Shown: positions 32,424 through 43,497, counted from the first letter of the stretch. The stretch is DNA of 58,159 bases from Trebouxia sp. TZW2008 (GCA_002118135.1 BDIU01000348.1:1-58159), one strand, 5' to 3'. A program made the numbers and translations. Notes: a model not told the origin generated them from the letters alone.

Positions 32424-35400
32424 ATGAGCTTCGTTTTACGCACTCACCTACGGCTCTTCCAGTCCCGGCTGCGTCGACCACGAAGCAACAGCAGAAGCGT
32501 TATGTCGACGGCCACAGCTTCAACGCAACAGGTCAAATGCCTTGCCGCTTGTGCTCGTGACTCAGCCCTGAGCTGTCTCTGCTTGCCCACCGTACTTTGT
32601 AAACGCAGGAGCTCAAACCGCACGAAGCGCGGCATTGCAAAGTAGCAGTCGGGCAGATGACAGCCACGGACGACCGTGATGCCAACTATCGGACTTGTCA
32701 GAACCTTGCTCAAGTACGCAATGCCCTCTCACCTGTCACCTTGAGCCTAAAAGCTTCAGCTGACCTTGCGCAGGCTAAACGATGCAGCTGTGCTGGCCTT
32801 GCTGTGCAGCTACATCAGCTGGTTGCTGAGCATAACCCATACAGCCGATGTGCTCAAACTTGATGATCATTTGACAATGACATGTGCAGCTAGTTTTGAC
32901 CAAGAGCACTCGTGATGTCATTTGCACGATGTCAAGTGTTGCAGGTGCAACAGCAGCTTTTTGATATGCTCTACTGACAGAGGTTGATGTCAAGGTTGGT
33001 GGTGGTATGCAGGCAGCTGTTGCAGAACATTGCTCAATGCTGTTCCTTCCTGAATGCTTCAGCTTCATTGGCAGAAGTCCTGCAGAGGTAAACGTCATAC
33101 CCGTACATCAATGGCCACAGCCCTGTTTGTTGGATGATTGCAATCATGATTGTTGCGACGCCGCAATGCTCAATGCTGTTCCTGCCAGAATACTCCAGTT
33201 TCATCAGCAAAAGCCCTGCAGAGGTAAGCACTGTGGGCACACATCAATGCATTAATTGCATTGATGCATGGAACGCCTTTATGCACTGACTGCATTGATG
33301 CATGAACTGCATTGATGCAACAATTGCACTGATGCATTGATGCATTGTTTGCATTCTTATTGCTACAGCCCTGATTGTTCGATGACTTCAGTGATCCTTA
33401 TTGCAATATTGCACAAACACGCATTGAATTGCCATCACCAACATGACCACCTTCATGTAAACAACAATGGCATAGATGTATCTTTATGCCAATCTTCCTC
33501 ATTTATCATGTGTGGGCTCAATCTGAAACTCTGCTTTTCAAGTTTCTGCCCATTGGGCCAATCAAGCATGATGTGGATGTACTGTCAGCGCTTGGCTCTG
33601 GCTCTTTCATGCTCGTACTATCTGCTTGGTCTGTAATCAGCAACACCATTGGATGAACCGATCATGCAGAATATAAACTCCTGCAATGTTCCACTCATGT
33701 CTATGATCAAGCATGGCATGTAGCTACTGTCAGCATTTGGCACTTGCTCTCTCATGCTCATACTGTTTGCTTTGTCTGTGCAGCTTGTGGCTGCAGCAAC
33801 CGTGACATGGGCTGGTCACATGAAACACAAAATCTTGCAACATTCCACTCCTGTTTGTGATCAAGCATGGCATGTAGGTCCTGTCAGCATTGAACTCTCG
33901 CTCTTTTACACTCACTACTGTTTGCTTCGTCTGTGCAGTCTGTGGGTGCAGCAACCCCATTGGATGGGCCACTTCTGCAGCGCTACCTCAAGCTAGCCGA
34001 AGACAACAGAATTTGGCTGTCCCTAGGAGGCTTTTAAGAGTTTTGCACCATCTCAAACCACTGCAGAACTGCCAGATGCAGGTACATGCTCATAACATGT
34101 CCTTGTTGTGTGCAGTCTGTGGCGGCAGCAACACCATTGGCTGGGCCAATTCTGCAGCGCTACCTCAAGCTAGCTCAAGACAACAGGATTTGGCTGTCCC
34201 TTGGCGGCTTCCAGGAGTTCTGCACCACGGACCCCAAAAGACTGCAGAATTGCCATGTGATTGTGAACTCAGACGGCCAGATTGTGTCAACGTACAGAAA
34301 AGTTCATCTGTTTGATGTGGAAGTGTTCAATGGGCCAGTGCTGAAAGAGACTAGCTTCACTGTGCCTGGCAAGCAGGTATGCTTTTGACTCAACAGCATG
34401 CTTTTGCAACCCATTGTTCTTGTTGCTGTACTGCCTTGCTATCGCACCAGGTCCAATAGAGATTACTTTCACTGTTCCTGGCAAGCAGGTGAAATCCAAA
34501 ACAGCAAGGTTCTGTTGACTCTGAATGGTCCTGCTGCTATGTTGCAATGTTGCAAGAATGGGCCAGTGTTGAGAGAAACCAGCTTCACTGCTCCTGGCAA
34601 GCAGGTGCAGTCCCCTTTAGCAACCATGGACTTGCACTAAATTTGGTGAGTCTCATGGCTGTTGCATCATTACGATGATCAGAGCTGTACAAAAATAGTT
34701 GCATTGTTCCCGGCAAGCAAAAACAGTCCCCATTAGCAACCATGCATCTGTACTTGTTTATGTGAGTCTGATGGCTGTTGCAGCATTGAGATGACCAGTG
34801 CAGAAAGAAACCAGCTTCACTGCTCCCGGCAAGCAGGTGCAATCCCCAACTTAGCAACGACGCACTTGCACTCGCTGAGGTTAGTCTTGTTGCTGTGACA
34901 TCTTGAAGTTGACTAGAGCTGAACCAAAGCAGCTTGACTGCTCCCGGCAAGCAGGTGCAACCCCCAAGTTAGCAACCATGCGCTTGCACTCACTTAGGTT
35001 AGTCTTGTTGCTGTGACATCGTCAAGTTGACTAGAGCTGAACCAAAGCAGCTTCACTGTTGCTGGCAGCCAGGTGCAATACCCAAGTTAGCAACCACGCA
35101 CTTGCACTCACTTAGGTTAGTCTTGTTGCTGTGACATCTTCAAGTTGACTAGAACTGAACCAAAGCAGCTTCACTGTTGCTGGCAGCCAGGTGCAATCCC
35201 CAACTTAGCAACCACGCACTTGCACTCACTTAGGTTAGTCTTGTTGCTGTGACATCTTGAAATTAGAGGCACATAATAGAACTGGTTGGAGACAGTTGAT
35301 TGCTTCTGTGCGTACCTAGTTGGGCCTGCTGAGCCTGCCTAGCTTACGTTTATAATGAATGAATGGATGAATGAACTTTGAAGTTGGTTAGAGCTGAACC

Positions 35401-37459
35401 AAAGTAGCTTCACTGTTGCTGGCAGCCAGGTGCAGTCCCTACTGGAAATTGTACACATGCCACATGGTGTTGGATTTGCTGTTGTGACTTCAAAATGGCT
35501 GACAGCTGCGCAAGGGCAGCTTGGTTGTACTTGGCTAGTAGTCACATTGGTGCTTTTGTCAAAAGCCCTCTGGTGCCACATGCTACATGCTAATATATTG
35601 ATGCTGTCTCGTGTTGAAGGCAAGTCTTTTGCTTGAGCAATTTCAGGCCACAAATAATCATGCGTATGCCGCTGTCTTTTCAGACTCTGTATGAGTCCCC
35701 AAGACAGTAACATTTCTTCAATCAGTTGATGTATCTGAATTGAATTGCTGTTTGCAATTCAGCTGGTGACATGTGACAGTCCGGCGGGAAAGCTAGGAGT
35801 CACAGTTTGCTATGATCTGCGGTTCCCAGAAATGTACCAACTGCTGGCGTGGCACATGGGGGCGCAAATCATGCTAGTCCCTTCAGCCTTCACTGTTGCA
35901 ACAGGTAAGCCATTTTCCGTTCTCCTGTCTTTCTCGAACGCAGAAGTCTTTGACACTTGGCGTGTATTGCACGTGCATGACAGCAGTCTTTCTATACAAC
36001 CGCTGCATTGATCACTGAGAAAATTGTCCTTACGTCCTTGTCTTCGGTCAAACATAGACACAGTCAGACACACTTGAAATGCAGCAATTGGTTCCCAGAT
36101 GCATTCTCTTACGTTGAGAATATCCTTGTGTTGAGTGTTCTTACGGCGAGACATCACTGTACGAGGAAAGTAGCTAAGGACATTCTGTGTGAAAGTCTAT
36201 TGCATAGCTTGTTGCTGCTGCAAGAATGTTTGTTTTCCTTCATTTCCATATATTATAAATTATACAAGTCGTGCGTGCGTGCGTGCGTGCGTGCGTACGT
36301 GCGTGCGTGCGTGAGTGCGTGCGTGCGTGTGTGAGATTATATATATATGCTTGATTTGCACATTCCCTCCTTGCATAGCTAGCACGTTGCTGTTGCAAAT
36401 GCAAGCGCAAACCAGTGAAAGCCTTTGCTGAGAGCCATCTTCCTCTTTTTGCATCCTTCTTGATCATCCAGCAATCAGTCACCATTTGCAGAGTCTACAG
36501 TCTGCGAGACAGATGCACGCAGGACCAAACGGGCCTTGCCGCTGCAAGCTGCGGTTCTCTCTAGCGTTGTTTTACCTTTTTGCCTTGATCCTTGAGATGC
36601 AGTAGCCTGCTTAATGATCAGGGAGAAAAGCTAAAACGCTATCAAAGGAATCTGTGGCTTGCGACAGTAATTCTGATTGGGCTTTGCGTGCATTTGCAGT
36701 GCCAATTGCAAAGTCTGCAAGTAGCATGCTCAAAACCACGCAGGAAAGCAAAGACAGCATCAAAGGAATTCTTGTTCAGATCCATGAGGTGAAGCAGTTG
36801 GTTGCCACAGGCAGATTGTGCATGTTTGTTGGCCATTACTCTCTTTACTGGGCTGGCCTTGAAACTCAGCAATTGAGTACGCACACACGCAGTTTGCATT
36901 GTGATGTAGGTCAAGCTCATTAGGAATGGTTACTGAGAAGAGCAGTTGAGTGTCAGTCCTAGGTCATAGCAGTAGCCCAATCTCAGCAACATTGCAAGCT
37001 TGAATAGTAAGTCAAACAGCAAGTGTGCTACTTGGTTGACGTCTCCTGGAATGCAGGCAAAGCGCTTTGGGAAGCGCTACTGGGAGCCAGAGCCAGGGAG
37101 TGTCAATGAATGTTGTGTTTCAAGCGGTAAGTAATTGTTTGCAAAGCTTGCTTTGTTTTACATATGCAGGCAAAGCGCATTGGGAATTGCTGCTGAGAGC
37201 CAGGGCAGTTGAGTGTCAGTCCTATGTCATAGCAGCAGCCCAAGCTGGCAGACATAATGAAAAGCGGGAAAGCTACGGCCACTCCATCATCATTGACCCC
37301 TGGGGAGAAGTTGTTGCGAAGCTAGATGACCCACTAGCTACTGGCATAGCTACTGCTGAGATCGACCTTGAGCACTTGCAGACAGTCCGAACCCGAATGC
37401 CCATTATCAATCATAGGCAGCTTGGCCGAGACTGCTTGAAGTTGCCAAGCGCCCTATAG
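32424..37459 (+). CDS. Nit1-type nitrilase-superfamily amidase
   Basis: Six exons: 32424-32531, 32609-32713, 33013-33087, 34116-34376, 35763-35904 and 37170-37459. They give 326 residues. The nitrilase catalytic triad is complete: Glu85 in LFLPECF, Lys158 in STYRKVHLFD and Cys199 in TVCYDLRFPE. The C-terminal text KAHWELLLRARAVECQSYV and SYGHSIIIDPWG matches the Nit1 branch, whose known members hydrolyse deaminated glutathione; I assign this activity by similarity only. The N-terminus (MSFVLRTHLRLFQSRLRRPR) is basic and could be an organelle targeting peptide; an internal Met at residue 27 could start a cytosolic form. Four of its introns hold partial copies of exons 3, 4 and 6, making the gene about five times longer than its coding sequence. 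Confidence 0.92.
33160..33230 (+). repeat. Second copy of nitrilase exon 3
   Basis: A close copy of exon 3 (33013-33087), with the equivalent of CSMLFLPEYSSFISKSPAE in frame. It keeps the catalytic-Glu position and the donor after GAG (GTAAGC). The start of the copy is diverged. It could be a decoy or an alternative exon. Confidence 0.7.
33243..33352. repeat. TGCATTGATGCA-type palindromic minisatellite
   Basis: Repeated TGCATTGA and TGCAACAATTGCA units in the third nitrilase intron. Positions near 33243-33265 form an inverted repeat with 9-bp arms (ATCAATGCA and TGCATTGAT) and a 5-base loop. Confidence 0.6.
33580..33938 (+). repeat. Tandem copies of the nitrilase exon 4 acceptor intron
   Basis: Units of about 145 bp beginning near 33585, 33729 and 33874 share TGTCAGC, the CTCTTTCATGCTC-type block and GTTTGCTTTGTCTGTGCAG-type acceptors. 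The same text precedes the exon 4 copy at 33939. Confidence 0.7.
33939..34081 (+). repeat. Decoy copy of nitrilase exon 4 with a stop codon
   Basis: It follows a good acceptor (TGTGCAG) and matches the first 140 bases of exon 4 (34116-34376), including GPLLQRYLKLAEDNRIWLSL. It then reads TAA directly after GGF. A GTACAT donor-like site follows at 34082. The 143-nt unit is not a multiple of three, so inclusion would terminate translation; it is a candidate poison exon. Confidence 0.7.
34440..35440 (+). repeat. Array of about eight copies of the nitrilase exon 4 donor edge
   Basis: The end of exon 4 (AGCTTCACTGTGCCTGGCAAG) recurs near 34455, 34578, 34690, 34810, 34930, 35047, 35167 and 35406. 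The same intron sequence follows each copy (CAACTTAGCAACCACGCACT-type, then TTAGTCTTGTTGCTGTGACA). The later units have a period of about 118-120 bp. Most keep the GT of the donor. One unit is split by a SINE-like element at 35283-35370. Confidence 0.88.
35283..35370 (+). mobile_element. SINE-like element, family A, copy 3
   Basis: Closest match to copy 1 at 7105-7195: TTGGAGACAGTTGATTGCTT, then GTGCGTACCTAGTTGGGCC, ending in an AATGAATGAATGGATGAATG tail. It interrupts a unit of the surrounding exon-copy array, so it inserted after that array formed. Confidence 0.6.
36265..36352. repeat. TGCG tetranucleotide microsatellite
   Basis: About seventy bases of GCGT/TGCG units with occasional variants, followed by a short TATATATATA run, in the fifth nitrilase intron. 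Confidence 0.9.
36920..37130 (+). repeat. Two decoy copies of nitrilase exon 6 start
   Basis: Copies at about 36925-36995 and 37055-37115 match the first 60-70 bases of exon 6 (from 37170). The second follows an intact ATGCAG acceptor and reads GKALWEALLGARARECQ before TGA. The first contains TAG in the same frame. Neither can substitute for the real exon. Confidence 0.8.
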
Positions 37460-38210
37460 AAAACATAGAAAGGTAACCTTACGTCATTAGGCGCCACAAT
37501 GGGAGTACATGCAGGCCAAAAACCTGTTAGCTTAGCCACTGCTGTTGAAAACCATGTGCATTGAACATCTGGTCTTGATGTTGTTTCCTCCTGTATCCTC
37601 TGGGTCTTCTGAAGTCGATGTGTACAGCTTCAGGAGTTGGATTTGCTCCTCACACAGAGTGTCATCAGGAAGTGCCCAAGCGCTGGGGCCGCTTTCACTG
37701 TTGAAATGGCATACGCTTTCGAGCAGGCAATCAGGACGATGGTCACTGCTCTTTTCTGTTTCAGTCAAGGCTGAGCTGTACTCATAAGATTTGGTGTGAT
37801 TTCATTCAAAGCGTCATCTTGACTGAGTGCAGTTAATGTATACTGTCAAGCTTTCTTCCGGCTATGGTCATCACGTCATCTCAAAATGAGTTCAGCTATC
37901 CAAACTGTGAAGGTCCAGGCATCAGATTTTTGTTTTGTGACACTTGCAATGCGTCCCCTGTCGTGTTGTTCAAGCAGCCACGACCTCGAAAATATGGCCA
38001 ATGGTAGCAAGGCTGCAGTGTCAGTATCAAAACGATTCTCAACTGCTCAAGTCACCACTCAACATGCTGTAAGTTCACATAAGCTTCCTGATAATCATCG
38101 GTGTTTTGCGTGACACTGCTGGTTGCTGCATTTAGAGTAGCACGCCTGCGCTGCTGCTGCTGACAGGAACTCCTATCATGATGCCCGAAGAAACAATTTT
38201 TCCTTCCCTT
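37460..38210. other. Intergenic region between convergent nitrilase and fibrillin genes
   Basis: About 750 bp between two stop codons. Open frames at 37532-37768 (-) and 37886-38113 (+) have no recognisable domain. It probably contains both 3' UTRs. Confidence 0.4.
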
Positions 38211-39595
38211 TCAAGTGACACTTCTGGGAGGCCCATCTCTTGCTACAATCAAAGTGTCTCCACGACTGTCTGTTGAGACTCGTATCCGGCTATCAAGGTA
38301 TACAGTGTCAAACCTGAAGATAAGCAAGCTTTGTAAGCTGCAGTTTGCAAGCTGTAGTTGTCTGTGCAAAGATTCCTGCAGCTAGCTGCAGCTCAGCTGT
38401 TTAGCAGCTATTTGTCAGCTGTTTTTGTAAGACGCCTACTTGAACAGATTGCATGCTGCCACAAAGTAAACAGGACCTTGACATCTATGCAACAGTTTCT
38501 GCAGCTAGCTGTTTGTCAGCTGTTGTTGCAAGACACCAACTCGTAGAGATTGCATGCTGCCACAAACAAAGCGGGACCTTTTGTCTGTGCAAATGATATC
38601 TGCAGATAGCTGTACCTCAGCTCAATGTTGAACTTTGCCAACTTGCACAAGATGTATGCCGCTACAAAGTATGCAGACATCAGCATGGTGTGTACAAAGC
38701 ACGCAAAGCATGCAGGCATGCTGTGGTCAACAGGATAGGGCATCAGCTAAGGGCATGCCTTTGACATTTCTTGCCGTATGAGAGTTAACATTCTTACCAG
38801 CCCTTGCCATAAGGTGGTAGTTTCAGTTCTCGCCGTGGCAGTTTCAAACTGGCGCCAACAAATTCAAACGTGATTCTTTGCTCAGCTGAGAGCTCAATTT
38901 TGGACTCTACTTTAAAGGCTCCATCTGGCGGGAAGGTGATGACATTTTGCAAAGTGGAGTTGTCTGTGTCTATCACCTGCATATTCAGACAGATTGAAAG
39001 GCAATTGACATTTGTTGCTTGTTTAGGTGCACAGAGTGATTGTTCTGAGCAGATGCAACTGAAAGCTGCATGCAACCGAGATCAAATTTGGAGATGGCAG
39101 CATAGCAAGCTTACCTGAAAGACATCACCAGCTGTTGTCCTGAACAGGCCAGCATTCTTAAGGATGAACAAGGTCTCCTGATGCGCATGTCAGGCTTAGA
39201 CCCCTTGCGAGGCAGCGGCGCCCTGCCAGCTTGGCCGCAAGATCATTGCGCACCTTCTCTGTAGTCCAAAGCAACTTCCAAGTGGCCGATAAAGTCTTGT
39301 TGAAGCTGGTGCTGTCTCCAGCTCCTTCCAACACTCCTAACGCGGCATCTATTTTTGCCCGCGATGATCTGGATGTGTTGCAGCCACGTTCTGTGCTTTC
39401 GACTGCGCTGAGGATGTCGTCAACAGCCCCCGATGAGGCGATTTTCTTTCTGAAGAAATCAAATGGCGCGACTGCGGTCGGCCTGCAGACCTTTGTTCTG
39501 CGAGTTTGCACGCGAGTCTGCTGAAGTAAAGGGCGAAACTTCTGCGATACGCCCCTGCCAATGTTGATCGATCGAGCGTCTACGCAATCAAGCAT
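38211..39595 (-). CDS. Plastid lipid-associated protein (PAP/fibrillin family)
   Basis: Four exons, 5' to 3': 39595-39254, 39177-39115, 38976-38798 and 38313-38211. They give 228 residues with matching phases. After a basic N-terminal region that resembles a plastid transit peptide, the PAP/fibrillin fold is recognisable: an N-terminal helix pair (VDDILSAVESTERG), then SATWKLLWTTEKETLFIL, then VIDTDNSTLQNVITF and the C-terminal YLDSRIRVSTDSRG and DTLIVARD strands, which match the family's TYLDEDLRI and VFVL elements. Fibrillins bind lipids in plastoglobules or thylakoids; the specific role cannot be told from sequence. The upstream GTG-initiated reading was not used; the ATG at 39595 is the first in frame. 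The third intron holds a tandem repeat array. Confidence 0.87.
38340..38740 (-). repeat. Tandem repeats in fibrillin intron 3
   Basis: Units of about 125 bp starting near 38365, 38485 and 38600 share the GCAGCTAGCTG block, the TGTCAGCTGTT block and GATTGCATGCTGCCACAAA. The last units degrade toward the exon 3 donor at 38796. Confidence 0.7.
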
Positions 39596-39997
39596 TGGCC
39601 GGGGCAAAGGGCTTGCGGCATATACGCTCTGCTGCACCCGGCTTTGCTTTCGATTTGGCTGTCAACCTCTTGTTCAATGGTTGACCGGTTAGTCAGAAGT
39701 GGCTGTTGCGATATCAACAGATTCTACGAGCTGCGAGGCGCAAGGACGGCAATCAGCGAGCCGCTGAACCTATAGCCTGTGTGACATTGGTCGAACTTGG
39801 CGCCAGGACCATCAATGAAGACCAGCCTGGCGACCAGCTCGTCAGCCATCAACCAAGCTGAACCCAACTAAGCTGGTTTCGGAGCGATTCCGGCTCATCG
39901 TGAAGCAGGTCCAATTCGTTGCTTCAAGCAAGGAGCAGACACCGCAAAGCAAACCGTTTGCATTTATAAAGCTTGTCCGCCATCAGAGGAACCAGCA
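39596..39997. promoter_or_regulatory. Divergent promoter between fibrillin and armadillo-like gene
   Basis: Only 402 bp separate the two start codons. The sequence is CpG-rich. A TTTATAAA box at 39963-39970 lies close to the plus-strand ATG at 39998, too near for a normal TATA box unless the 5' UTR is extremely short. The GTTGACCGG stretch near 39680 also occurs in the 25500-26288 region. Confidence 0.4.
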
Positions 39998-42757
39998 ATG
40001 GGTCAAGACTTCGGACACATACTAGACAGCATGCTGGGTCAGCTGAACGGCGAGGACGAAAGCAAGCGTGCGGTGGCATCTGCCGCGGTGGCGATGCTGC
40101 TGACACAGGCACCTGAAGGCACTGCATTGCCGCCGACAACTGTGCAAGCTCTTTTGCCCTTACTACAGGACCAAAACGCGTTGATACAGGTTTGTGTGCA
40201 GCCGTTGTGCCTTCATTCTGCAGATTGTCCGTGAGAGTCAACACAGACGCACTTGCAGAGAAACGCATGTGCCGCTCTGATTGCCGTCGCCGATTTTGAG
40301 GCGGAGCAGCTGAAAGCTGAGTTGCAGGATTGGACACAAGCTGTAAGTCACTACACATGTAGCTTGCAGTGGCAACAGCAAATTGCATGCATGCCGCCCC
40401 TGATGTATCCATTCATTTGCATTCACTCAATCACCAAACTAGCATGCTAGGCAGGCTCAGACCGGGCTGCCAGGTACATACAGGAGCAATCAACTGTCTC
40501 TAAGTAACTCCAAAACGCTCAGAAAGAGCCTGCCTGGCGAGATAAGACTTGGGCCACAGACACCTATCACATGTGCTGAACCTTGCATGGTTATCATCAT
40601 GTTGACTGTCTCCAAGTAAACAGGTTTTGTTGTAATGCAGCTGCAAGCAGCATCTAAGCACCTGACTGATCCAGACACTGACTTGACACTGAGGGTCAGC
40701 TGTGCTGAAGTGTTGGGTGCTGTTGGACAAGCTAACTCCAAAGCTGCTCAAGCAGTTGCTGATCAAGATGGTGAGCAATGCTGAACGTACAATTTTTCAC
40801 ACTGGTATAGCCTGGCTATTCATGCTGGATCTGTCTGCAAATGATGTCATGCCTTGCATGTGCCAAAATACTTGGTCATCTGTTGGCTGAATCTTGGAAG
40901 AGTAGACGTCGCAAGCAATGCAGTGCTCTTTCATGACCTGTGCTACAGCTCTGCAACACTGAAAAGGCAAAAGCTGCACGACGAACCTTGTTTGAACTGA
41001 TTGACCTTGCTTCCGTGCCTGCCTTGCTCTCGACACCCATGTGGCATGTAATTGAGCCATAATTGTCTTGAATCAAACGGTCCAGCATAAATACATGACA
41101 TTAAGCATCTGTGACTTGCCTCTGAGCACCCATCAGTCATGCATGACATCAAGCATTTGTGATATGATATATGTTGTTTCTCGTCAACTATGAATTGTGA
41201 CCACTGCAGGTATGAAGGCCATTGTGGCTGTTCTGAATCAGGAGGCTGATTCTGTATTGCAAGAGGCCTGCACTGATGCCATTTGCAAAATAGCAACAGC
41301 TCCAGAAAATCGGCAGATGCTGGTGCAACAGGTACCCAACTACCATACTGTAGAAACGACAATGATTGTATCTGGCTGTTTAGCGGTGTGTCATCCGTGT
41401 TCGCTTCATAGCAAAGCAAAGTAACTTGAATGGGTCCACTTGCAAGTCAGCTCTTCAACTGCTTTCGGGACATAGCCCTATGATCATGTATGTCATGGGC
41501 TTTGAAATCTTTTCTTTGCCCTGTCACATTATGGCAATGCTAGCAGTTGCAATGCTCCTAGGCAATGACCTGGTTTTACATACTAACTCACTGTATGGCT
41601 GTGTATGCAATTGCTGCATTGAGACGGCAATGGGGCTCATGCAAGTTGCATAGTGAGCATTTTTCCTGAGAAATGATGACCATGAAGACTGACAAATGAG
41701 ATGTGTATTGACTGCGTGCAGGATGTCCTGCCAGCACTCACCAAGGCTTTGCATTCGAGCAAAGCTGAGACTCATGTCAGGGCGCTGCTGGCACTTGGGA
41801 TGTTGGTTGGCAACAGTCAAGACTTGCAAGCACAGTTGGCAGATGTCGATGGCGCTTTGCCGCGGATTCTGGAGCTGAGACTGCAGCAAGAAGATGAAGA
41901 CTGCAAAGTCATTGCCGATGGCATTGTTGCTGCAATGGTGAGTGGTAAACTCCCCTGTTGTTGAGCTATGTTGGCATTGTCAATGGTGAATGTTCAGTGT
42001 CAAGACTTACAAGCACAGCTTGCTCATGCTGATGGCGCCTTGCCACGGGGTTTGGAACTGAGATTGCAGCAACAATGAAGACTGCAAAGTGATTGCTGAT
42101 GGCATCTTTGCTGCAATGGTGAGTGATAAACTCCCTTGTGCTGTGAAGCTGTGTTGGCATTGTCAATGCAACGGTGAATGGTAACAGTCAACACTCACAA
42201 GCACAGCTTGCTGATGTTGATGGCGCCTTGCCGTGGATCCTGGAACTGAGACTGCAGCGACGATGAAGACAGCAAAGTTATTGCTGATGGCATTGTTGCT
42301 GCAATGGTGAGTGGTCATATGTATAGTGTTGGAACTTCAGTAGTCCAGCACTTCACACAACATATTGCATGCTGCTATACACAATCCTTCACGGAGCAAA
42401 CTCTTTCTACTCTTGCCGCTTGGGTGCATCTCAAGCATTTGCAGTGCTGGAAAGTCAGCCCTCATGCACAATACTGCACACAGCAGATTGTATGCTGCTA
42501 TACACAATCCTCCACTGAGCAAAACCCTTTCTATTCTTGCTATTTGCCTGCAGCTCAAAAACTGACAGTGCTGGCAACCCAGCTGTCATGCAGGTCATGT
42601 TTCACACTGTATCATAGTGCTGTTGTAACAAATCCTTACCGTGCACCGTCCTCTGATTCTTGCTTCTTGTCTGCAGCTGAAGAATCCGCAGTGCAAGCAG
42701 CAGCTGGCGCAGGCATTCAGAGCTCCAGCCAGACCAGAGGGCAACAGCTATGTCTGA
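39998..42757 (+). CDS. Small armadillo-like helical repeat protein
   Basis: Six exons: 39998-40189, 40259-40342, 40641-40770, 41210-41331, 41722-41937 and 42677-42757. They give 274 residues with matching phases. The sequence is a run of alpha-helical armadillo-like segments: LLPLLQDQNALIQRNACAAL, VSCAEVLGAVGQANSKAA, VLNQEADSVLQEACTDAI and VLPALTKALHSSKAETHVRA. The C-terminus (AFRAPARPEGNSYV) is unstructured. It resembles short armadillo-fold proteins in general, but I cannot assign a named family. A further frame at about 40958-41060 (LCNTEKAKAARRTLFELIDL) has helical character, but its phase does not fit the neighbouring introns, so it is left out; it may be a lost or alternative exon. Confidence 0.78.
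40395..40508 (-). mobile_element. SINE-like element, family A, copy 4
   Basis: The reverse complement carries GAGACAGTTGATTGCTCCTG, then TGAGCCTGCCTAG and a GATTGAGTGAATGCAAATGA tail. It lies in the second intron of the armadillo-like gene. Confidence 0.5.
41995..42312 (+). repeat. Two decoy copies of armadillo-like gene exon 5 end
   Basis: Copies at about 41998-42126 and 42183-42311 match the last 130 bases of exon 5 (41722-41937), including the ATGGTGAGTG donor. A small deletion relative to the true exon puts TGA in frame after the LRLQQ equivalent in both, so they are non-coding relics. Confidence 0.85.
42340..42676 (+). repeat. Tandem copies of the acceptor edge of exon 6
   Basis: Units at about 42355-42460 and 42476-42580 share GCATGCTGCTATACACAATC-like text. 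The second contains a CTGCAGCTCAAAAACTGACAGTGC version of the exon 6 start (CTGCAGCTGAAGAATCCGCA). Confidence 0.7.
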
Positions 42758-43497
42758 CGAGCAAGCGCGCACTGCTTCAGCTTGCAGATGCTCCGAATAT
42801 GACGCCTAGAGGATGAGCATCTGCAGGGCAAGCGACAACGGACACTGGTATTCAGAGCTCCAACCAAATCAGAGGGCAACAGCCAAGCTATGTCTGACAT
42901 GCAAGCCTGACTGCTTCAGTTTGCTTCGACATTGACGATGTTCACACTGGTGCCAAGGAGTTGCAGACGACACCTTGTGATGTAAGCTTTGGTTTCCTGT
43001 CACAGTCGCTTTCCTGAGGCAAATCTGCTGCCCAACGCAAATTGTCCTGGCGCCACAGAGATTGGCAGCCCAGAATGATGACCTGTGCAGGAGAGTGTGA
43101 TCCGAGATTCTCTGACGCATGAGGATTGCTGGAGCTATATTTCAGTTGGCTGGCTGATGTCTGCTGTGACAAGATTCTGTGCTGATTCATTAGCTTGTGG
43201 AACACCAGGGAGTCGTCCTGAGAGTGAGTCAACATGTTTGAGACGGGTTCAATGTATGTGGATAAGTGTCAGCCAATGTCCAGCAAGTGCCAGTGAAAGT
43301 GCGCAGCATGTTGTTATGACCTCAGCGTTGTTATGAGGTCTCAGCACAGCCTGTTGTTTCCAACACAAGGGTTTAGGCACACTCAGCTTGTATCAGACGC
43401 GGCTCATTCTCGTTGTGCTGGCTTAAGTACATGGCAGCAATCAATGCACTCTTTCAAAACATTTTGCGAAGCCTCAAAATGCAGGTATATTTGAAAA
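42758..43497. other. Intergenic region with a copy of the terminal exon
   Basis: About 740 bp between convergent genes. Positions 42830-42925 repeat the last coding exon and 3' UTR of the armadillo-like gene, including TCAGAGCTCCA, AGAGGGCAACAGC and TATGTCTGAC. A TGTAA motif at 42981-42985 may be the plus-strand polyadenylation signal. Nothing else is recognised. Confidence 0.55.

Noticed and set aside
40958..41060. Helical frame LCNTEKAKAARRTLFELIDL as an extra exon of the armadillo-like gene
   Set aside because: Its only good acceptor is phase 0, while the preceding intron is phase 1; inclusion would break the frame.
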